A DNA stretch of 64,000 nucleotides, from NCBI GenBank assembly GCA_036346275.1, contig CM070719.1:20315185-20379184 (forward strand), in the 5' to 3' direction. Made by a program: the position numbers and the translations under genes. Each line of letters begins with the position of its first letter. Position 1 is the stretch's first letter. This document shows positions 58,730 to 64,000 of the stretch, piece by piece. The DNA comes from Otatea glauca. Taxonomy: Eukaryota > Streptophyta > Magnoliopsida > Poales > Poaceae. The notes beneath the pieces are model-generated. The model was not told the origin of the DNA. It was given only the letters and a program-made list of their open reading frames with translations, and ran no database searches.

Positions 58730-59390
58730 ATATGCCCCATGTTGGGTCGCTAGGTAGTTACCGTATGACGGAATCATATATCACGAGTTGAGCCTAAACG
58801 GGCACGAATCCAATGGTATGCCCCATGAGGGTCGAAAAGCTGTGCGTCGTAATAAATGAGTACGGATACCGTTCGGATAAACCTCGATATGTCCCAAGTC
58901 GGACCAGAGCTGTATCCAACACTAGTCGGATACAGGTATCACTCGGCCATGAGCTGAGAAAATCCCGATATGCTCCAAGTTGAGCCTAAGCTGTATCCTA
59001 CACCAGTCGGATATGGGTATCACTCGCCCAAGAGCCAAGTAAGCATGATACGCTCCAAGTTGAGCCTATGCTATATCCTACAACAGTCAGATATGGGTGT
59101 CTCTCGGCCAAGAGCCACGTATGTATGGTACGCTCCAAGTTGAGACTAAGCTATATCCTCTAGCGGTCGGATATGGGTATCACTCAGCCATGAGCCAAGG
59201 AAATCCTGATACGCTCCGAGCCGAGCCTAAGCTATATCCTACAGCAGTCGGATATGGGTATCACTCGGCCAAGAGCCGCGCAAATCTTAATATGTCCTAC
59301 TTCTGACCTAAGGTATATCCTACGTTAGTCGGGTACGGATATCACCAGTTCAAAGAGCCATGCAAGCTTTGAAATGCCCCAAGCTGGGTC
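58730..59390. repeat. 80-bp tandem repeat array in the Tat 3' region
   Basis: Units containing ATACGCTCCAAGTTGAGCCTAAG, then TATCCTAC(A)CAGTCGGATATGGGTATCACTC and GGCCAAGAGCCA, recur at about 58891, 58971, 59051, 59131, 59212 and 59291. That is an 80-81 bp period over about 6-8 copies. The array is most regular at 58890-59290 and decays at both ends. Confidence 0.9.
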
Positions 59391-59496
59391 TAAGCTACGT
59401 CAAACGACAATCATGGAGAATACTTGAAAAAGGTACTTCTTTATTATATATATTCCCCAGGTATGTGCCTGGGAAAATATTACATTTACAGATATT

Positions 59497-59691
59497 TTAC
59501 ACCTCTTTGCTGCGTACGCGACCGAGGGCCTTTACAAGGGCTTCCCTAGCCCTATAAAGAGTGGGGAAGATCTCGAGGAGGGTGTCGAGGGCGACGCGGT
59601 CGAGGGTGGCGGCTTTATCTTCCGCCCACTCCGCCATGGCGAGGTCGAAAAGCGCCCATTCCTCAGCAAGATCGTAATCCTGACCGGCCAT
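59497..59691 (-). CDS. Small antisense ORF in the Tat 3' region
   Basis: A 64-codon acidic frame starting MAGQDYDLAEEWALFDLAMAEWAEDKAATLDR, helical and without low complexity. A good TATA box (GGCTATAAAAGG on the minus strand, plus 59777-59788) lies about 90 bp upstream of its ATG, and the gap is a pyrimidine-rich leader. It sits about 1.1 kb upstream of the large antisense gene and may be its own unit or an upstream ORF/first exon of a longer antisense transcript. No domain recognised. Confidence 0.5.
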   Translation of the reverse strand: MAGQDYDLAEEWALFDLAMAEWAEDKAATLDRVALDTLLEIFPTLYRAREALVKALGRVRSKEV

Positions 59692-59776
59692 GAAGTTCCC
59701 TCAGAAAAAAGGTGGAGCTCAGAGCAAGAAGATGGAGAACTAAGCGTGAAGGAAAGCATTCTACAAGCGCTGGTTC

Positions 59777-59788
59777 ACCTTTTATAGC
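59777..59788 (-). promoter_or_regulatory. TATA box for antisense transcription
   Basis: The minus strand reads GGCTATAAAAGGTG, a near-consensus plant TATA box. It points away from the 3' LTR into the antisense ORFs. Confidence 0.55.
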
Positions 59789-60234
59789 CAATACGATAAG
59801 GTTGAAGTAAATGCGAGAATGTGAAGACATCGGGAGCCGAGGAGACTTAGAGTTAATATAGTTTCAAAAGCCAAAGAGGTTTTTGGAAATTGGGTTTACA
59901 CAGAAAACCAAAGCAGCCTTGAAGACTGTCCAGTATTGATCCGCAAAGAGAAAAGATATAAAGGTTTTGCTTCGAGCGGGAAGAGGTATCTAATCCACAT
60001 CTGAAATATGGGTCAGATTCATGAAGTCGCCTACAATAAACCTGTCAGACAGAAGATTATAATAAAAAATGGGAGTCATATTCGAGTCCTTCATAATCCC
60101 CTTGCTGCAAAGAAAAGCGCTCAAATCAAAAAAGAAATCAGTCGGAGGTTTACGCCGCAAGCTAGAAATGTTGATCCAGAATCAAGGCCCGGATAAAAAT
60201 GTAGCAATCGGATCATGAATCACTCGGGGGCTAC

Positions 60235-60787
60235 TGTGGAATATATGAAACCAGGTATCTTCATGACCAGCCCAGCATCGCCTGAGGAGAAGACAGGCCC
60301 AAGTAGAAGGCCCAAAGGATAAGCTCCCCGCCAAGCTGTGTTGCCGTACGGAAGGGGGTACATCCTATAGACGGTTGAATATGTATTTAGATATAAAAGA
60401 TACGGTTGTAATCCGAGTCGTTAATAGGGTAGATAAAGATGTAAACTCTATCATGTAACTGACTAGAATCCTGTAACCGATCAGAATCCCATAGACCGAT
60501 CAGGACTCTGTAAGCCGCGCCATCCCCATTATATAAGGGAGAGGGCGGGCAACACCAGGGTCATCGAGCAATCGCCACATCACAACACACACCGCATATC
60601 ACCTAGAGCACATTGCTCTTTGAGCAACCTTAGATCCAAGAGATCCATATAATCCCAGCACACAGGATTAGGGTATTACCTCCACCGTCGAGGGCCTGAA
60701 CCTGTCTAAACCCTTGTCTTGTGTGACCTTCGAGTTTGAGATCTAGCGCCTGCCCCATAAATTTATTGCTGACTACAAAAGTCGACA
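60235..60787 (+). repeat. 3' LTR of the Tat element
   Basis: 553 bp, preceded by a G-rich tract (CTCGGGGGCTAC, 60223-60234) acting as polypurine tract. It ends GTCGACA before the GGCAT duplication. Confidence 0.95.
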
Positions 60788-60990
60788 GGCATATATCTAA
60801 TTTTACAAAATTTGATGATATATCACAAAGTGGAATATTCTATAAGGACATATATCCAATTTTGCCTTCTCCCTATATCCAAACATCAAAACCACGCGGC
60901 CGCCCCCTCCCTTTCCCTACCGCTGCCACCCTGTATCATGATGCCATCCTCACCTATCGCCCCACCATGGCGCTCCATTAAGCTTCACGG

Positions 60991-61286
60991 TGTTGTAAAA
61001 CGAGAACAATTGCTATAGATCAATCCCAATGCTAATCAAGAATAGACAAAGATTAATCACAATAGATGAACATATGATATAGGAATATGAACTCTTTTCT
61101 CTCTTTATTAATTGATAGATTGTTTCTCTTGTACAAAAGGGTGCTATATTTATACACATAACCCTTCAGGGGTAGTTTTGAAATTCGGCCACGAAAACCA
61201 AGAGTACAAATATATCTCAACAACTAGGACTAAGAGTCTAGATATATCTAAATAACCAGGACCAAGAGTCCAGTTATATCTCAACA
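60991..61286 (-). repeat. 3' LTR of the minus-strand copia element
   Basis: 296 bp. The minus strand starts TGTTGAGATATAACTGGACT and ends TTTTACAACA. The partner LTR is outside the window, so the target duplication (CACGG expected) cannot be checked. Confidence 0.75.
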
Positions 61287-61306
61287 CCCCCTTGGGTGAA
61301 TACCGT

Positions 61307-62989
61307 TGAAGGACCATGTGGAGGTCCATCCATGTTTGTGATGAGTATTTGACTAAATTTGAGCTTGGGTTCCTCTTGTTTGAGTTTGATTTGAATTAGA
61401 TTTTCAATTGGAAGCAATTTGAGGTCTTCTCTGTTTTCCCGGTGCTACCGGCTAGAACGAGAAAAAAATGAATTTTAATGAGTGTACTTGTGGGCATTGC
61501 TATGTGAGGAGTTTCCTTGTCTTTGATGGTTGCAGGGCGACGGTGCTAGGTCATGGTGAGGCGGAGGATGACCGGGACTAGGCGAGGAGCGTTGGAGGTC
61601 CAGACTGTTGGGAGATCGCCAGAAGATGATCGGAGACGAAGTCCGGGCAAGTTAAGAAGACAAGGAAAGGAGATGATGCTAGCTAGATGCCGCGTGGATT
61701 AATGAGGGCCATCGGATTGAGGTCTAGTTGATAGGTTAGCGGGTCTAGGTAGTATGCTTTGAAAACCGTGCAAGAAAACCCGGTATGTGTGTGGGTTTTG
61801 GGTTAGCGCTTGCATGGCTGTGTGTGTGGGTTAATCCTAGCCCTTAGATGAGTGCTCTAGGGTTGAGGGACTCATCCAAGGGTGGTAGGTGGCCCAAGAG
61901 TAGTATAAATAGGGGTGGAGGGGTAGCCTCCTCCCCTTGAAGGTTTTGAGGTTTTTGATGCTCCTTTGAGCTTTGCCCACATGAATGTGAGGCTTTGTAA
62001 CCTCTCATTCCAGAAATGAAATGTTTCCTCAAATCATTTCTTTTCTTTGTGCATTTACATTACGCATTTAAATTACGCAATTTACATTATGCACTTAAAT
62101 TCCGCAATTAAATTCAGCACTTATATTCTTGCAATTTACATTTATGCAATTTGGATTTGCCTCCCCTCCTTCTAAATGCTGTTCTTCTAGGAAGTCTTGA
62201 GGGTGTTCATTTGGTTCTACATCTTTCTTACACCCTTGGATAGACGAGAGATCAAGTTTTTTATAAAATTGCAAATCTGTCCAGAACTTGTTCTTCGCGC
62301 AGCAGTCAGTGTTTCATTTTTATAAAAATATAGAGAACCCATTTTTGAGTGATTCTTGTTGGAGAAGGTGCAGTACTCATATATCCATCTGTAGAAAATT
62401 GGTTGACTCCATTGGTTGCACCTTTTGAGAGCTATGAAGTGAAAACCGAGCCTCAAACTTTCTGGTCGAAGTTCCTGACTGTCTGTATTGCTTGATTTTT
62501 CATTCTTATTCTACAAAGCTTTCTGAGGTGATTTTTGGTGGAGTGTTTCAAGACTCAACTTCTCACAGGGACAAAACTTATCAAAAATTTTAGAGTAACA
62601 GAAACTCACCAACCACCTGTTCCAACTGAGCACAATTTTTGAAAATCTGCTTTAACTTTTCTGAAAAGAGACTTTGGTATTTTAGCTTTATCTCTTTTAG
62701 AAAAGAAGTCTTTTGAATTGATTCCTCTTTTGTTCGGACACTTGACAACCAGGATTGTGATTAAAAAAACCCCTCACATGGTTCATGGTTTTTATCCATG
62801 CAAGTTAGGGGTACACATAGTTGTCTAATTATTCTGGATTTTGGAGGGTGTATGAATCTGAGAAGCACCAGTTTGAACGAAAATCTTCGGGTGCTTTAGA
62901 TTTTTATTGCAAGAGTGTTTGGAGTAATTTGAGTGGGGAAATTTTATTTGGGATCATTCACCCCCTCTGATCGCCATTTCGATCTTTCA
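61307..62989 (+). mobile_element. Solo LTR, copia (same family as 50045-51679)
   Basis: 1683 bp, TGAAGGACCATGTGGAGG to TTTCGATCTTTCA, flanked by ACCGT on both sides (61302-61306, 62990-62994). No internal sequence remains, so it arose by LTR-LTR recombination. Confidence 0.94.
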
Positions 62990-63271
62990 ACCGTGTCATG
63001 CATATTCCTCGCCAAAAACTTTTTTCCTCATAAAAAACTTCTCCCAAAAACCCAGTGGGAAAAAAGGGATGGGGAAAAGAGTATATTGCACCCGTATATT
63101 GTGTTACACTTGTTGCCTCATTAAAAACCTTCATGTGAGAAAACTTCACGAAAACTCACAAAGCGAAAAAGAGTGCAACTTATAATCTTTTGGATTGTAG
63201 TATTATCTTCAAGATCATACTAGGGTTATGGTTTAGGGATTCACTCCCCTTGAACTCTGGATATATCTAAG

Positions 63272-63962
63272 TCATCTCATTCCAATGCTACGAATATATC
63301 TTTGGAAACTAGATGTTGACAAAGATTTAGTGAATAAATCTGCTAGATTTTCACATGACTTAGTTTGCAAGACCTTTACCTCACCGTTCTTTTGGAGTTC
63401 ACGAGGATAGAAAAATTTAGGGGTAATATGCTTCGTAATATTGCTCTTTACATAGCCCATTTGCATTTGTGCAACACAAGCAACATTATCTTAATAGATA
63501 ATTGTGGGGGTATCGACGGTATTAATGCCACATGACTTCTGGATAGGCTAACAACATGTCTTAGTCAAACACATCCACATGAAGCTTCATATAATACTAT
63601 AATCTCTGAGTGGTTGGTAGACGTAGCTACCAAGGTCTGCTTAAAAGACTGCCAAGAAATGGCTATACCACCACAGAGAAACACAAACCCAGTATGAACT
63701 TGGACACTGTGGGGATTAGATAGATAGCTAGCATCCGTATATCTCACCATGGTTGAGTCTTGGTATTTTCGATAAAATAAGCCAAGATCTTGAGTACCTT
63801 GGAGGTATCTGAGTAAAGTCTTGATACTAGCTCAATATCTTGTTGGTACTGCACTTGTCTAGTTATCAAATTTAATGTGAATGCAATATCAGTGTAACGA
63901 CCCTCCTTTTTGGTATGGAATACCAAGAATGATGATCTATGTGCATACAGTACTAGTCTCAT
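63272..63962 (-). pseudogene. Copia RT/RNase H C-terminal region
   Basis: Three consecutive minus-strand frames. 63962-63744 has the end of RT (DIAFTLNLITRQ). 63750-63565 has RNase H (YTDASYLSNPHSVQVHTGFV, AISWQSFKQTLVATST, HSEIIVLYEAS). 63466-63272 has the final segment (SCENLADLFTKSLSTSSFQ). Frameshifts separate them, so the copy is dead. Copia order in this direction confirms the minus orientation of the element. Confidence 0.88.
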
Positions 63963-64000
63963 GATCAGTGGCTAGTATGCATATTTACAATATTGGTAGT

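Larger units (their letters stand above)
45896..60787 (+). mobile_element. Ty3/gypsy Tat-lineage retrotransposon with antisense genes
   Basis: 14.9 kb with 553-bp LTRs (TGTGGAATATATG...AAAGTCGACA) and the 5-bp duplication GGCAT (45891-45895, 60788-60792). The LTRs differ at about 17 positions by eye (around 3 percent), so it is fairly young. The order gag, protease, RT, RNase H domains including a second archaeal-type one, integrase, no chromodomain, then a 6 kb 3' region with antisense ORFs and tandem repeats is that of the non-chromovirus Tat group (RIRE2/Grande/Retand types). It is broken by nonsense codons and by two later insertions (50045-52029, 56260-57535). Confidence 0.94.
60991..64000 (-). 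mobile_element. Ty1/copia element, minus strand, 3' part
   Basis: On the minus strand the window edge enters copia RT/RNase H. A non-coding stretch with the purine tract CCCAAGGGGG (plus 61287-61296) follows, then the 3' LTR (61286 down to 60991). The 5' part lies beyond 64000. A solo LTR of another copia family is inserted in its 3' untranslated part. Confidence 0.85.

Noticed and set aside
1..64000. CRISPR arrays, bacterial operons, tRNA or rRNA genes
   Set aside because: No regularly spaced direct repeats of CRISPR type, and no tRNA or rRNA gene seen. tRNA-like words occur only as retrotransposon primer sites (16514, 46450, 51681).

Overview
This 64 kb window comes from a flowering-plant nuclear genome, most likely a grass (Poaceae). 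The signs are GT-AG introns, a GC-rich intronless gene, Stowaway-type MITEs, CACTA and hAT elements, and nested Ty3/gypsy and Ty1/copia retrotransposons with BARE/Angela-like solo LTRs. The species is not identified. Only two loci look like intact host genes; most of the rest is transposable elements (TEs), their remains, and gene fragments carried or broken by them.

Layout. 1-435 is the end of an AT-rich hAT-like element. 1.1-6.3 kb is a plus-strand ubiquitin-conjugating enzyme (E2, UBC25/26 type) gene with six supported coding exons. 7.7-13.0 kb holds an unrecognised gene fragment, a Stowaway MITE, a broken NOP58 exon (minus), a broken S-adenosylhomocysteine hydrolase copy and a candidate Helitron 3' end. 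13617-24528 is a complete but coding-dead Ty3/gypsy chromovirus (Tekay-like) with 2.9 kb LTRs. It lies between inverted repeats of an older element. 25.7-27.7 kb is a minus-strand Sec14-like pseudogene that keeps its introns and is split by a BARE/Angela-like solo LTR. 29254-35553 resembles one very long minus-strand gypsy LTR that contains a 1.34 kb hAT element with a perfect 8-bp target duplication.

35823-36248 is the second plausible host gene, a small intronless acidic protein with a basic N-terminus. It is followed by two further hAT elements (36823-37422 and 38120-38920), a LINE 3' end (about 39690-40566) and a 2.5 kb CACTA element (41646-44174). The CACTA element carries a fragment of an IDN2/FDM-type (XH-domain, RNA-directed DNA methylation) gene and a near-perfect 208-bp hairpin. 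45896-60787 is a 14.9 kb Tat-lineage gypsy element with identical 5-bp target duplications. It encodes gag, protease/RT, an extra RNase H and integrase on the plus strand, and a spliced antisense gene plus a small antisense ORF on the minus strand. It has an 80-bp tandem repeat array before its 3' LTR, and is itself interrupted by a truncated copia element and a solo LTR. From 60991 to the right edge is the 3' part of a minus-strand copia element, interrupted by a solo LTR of the same family as the copia inside the Tat element.

The nesting gives a relative history. The Tat element came before the copia and BARE-like insertions, the Sec14 fragment before its solo LTR, and the right-edge copia before its solo LTR. 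All element boundaries, duplications and frames were read by eye; family names come from recognised motifs, not database searches.
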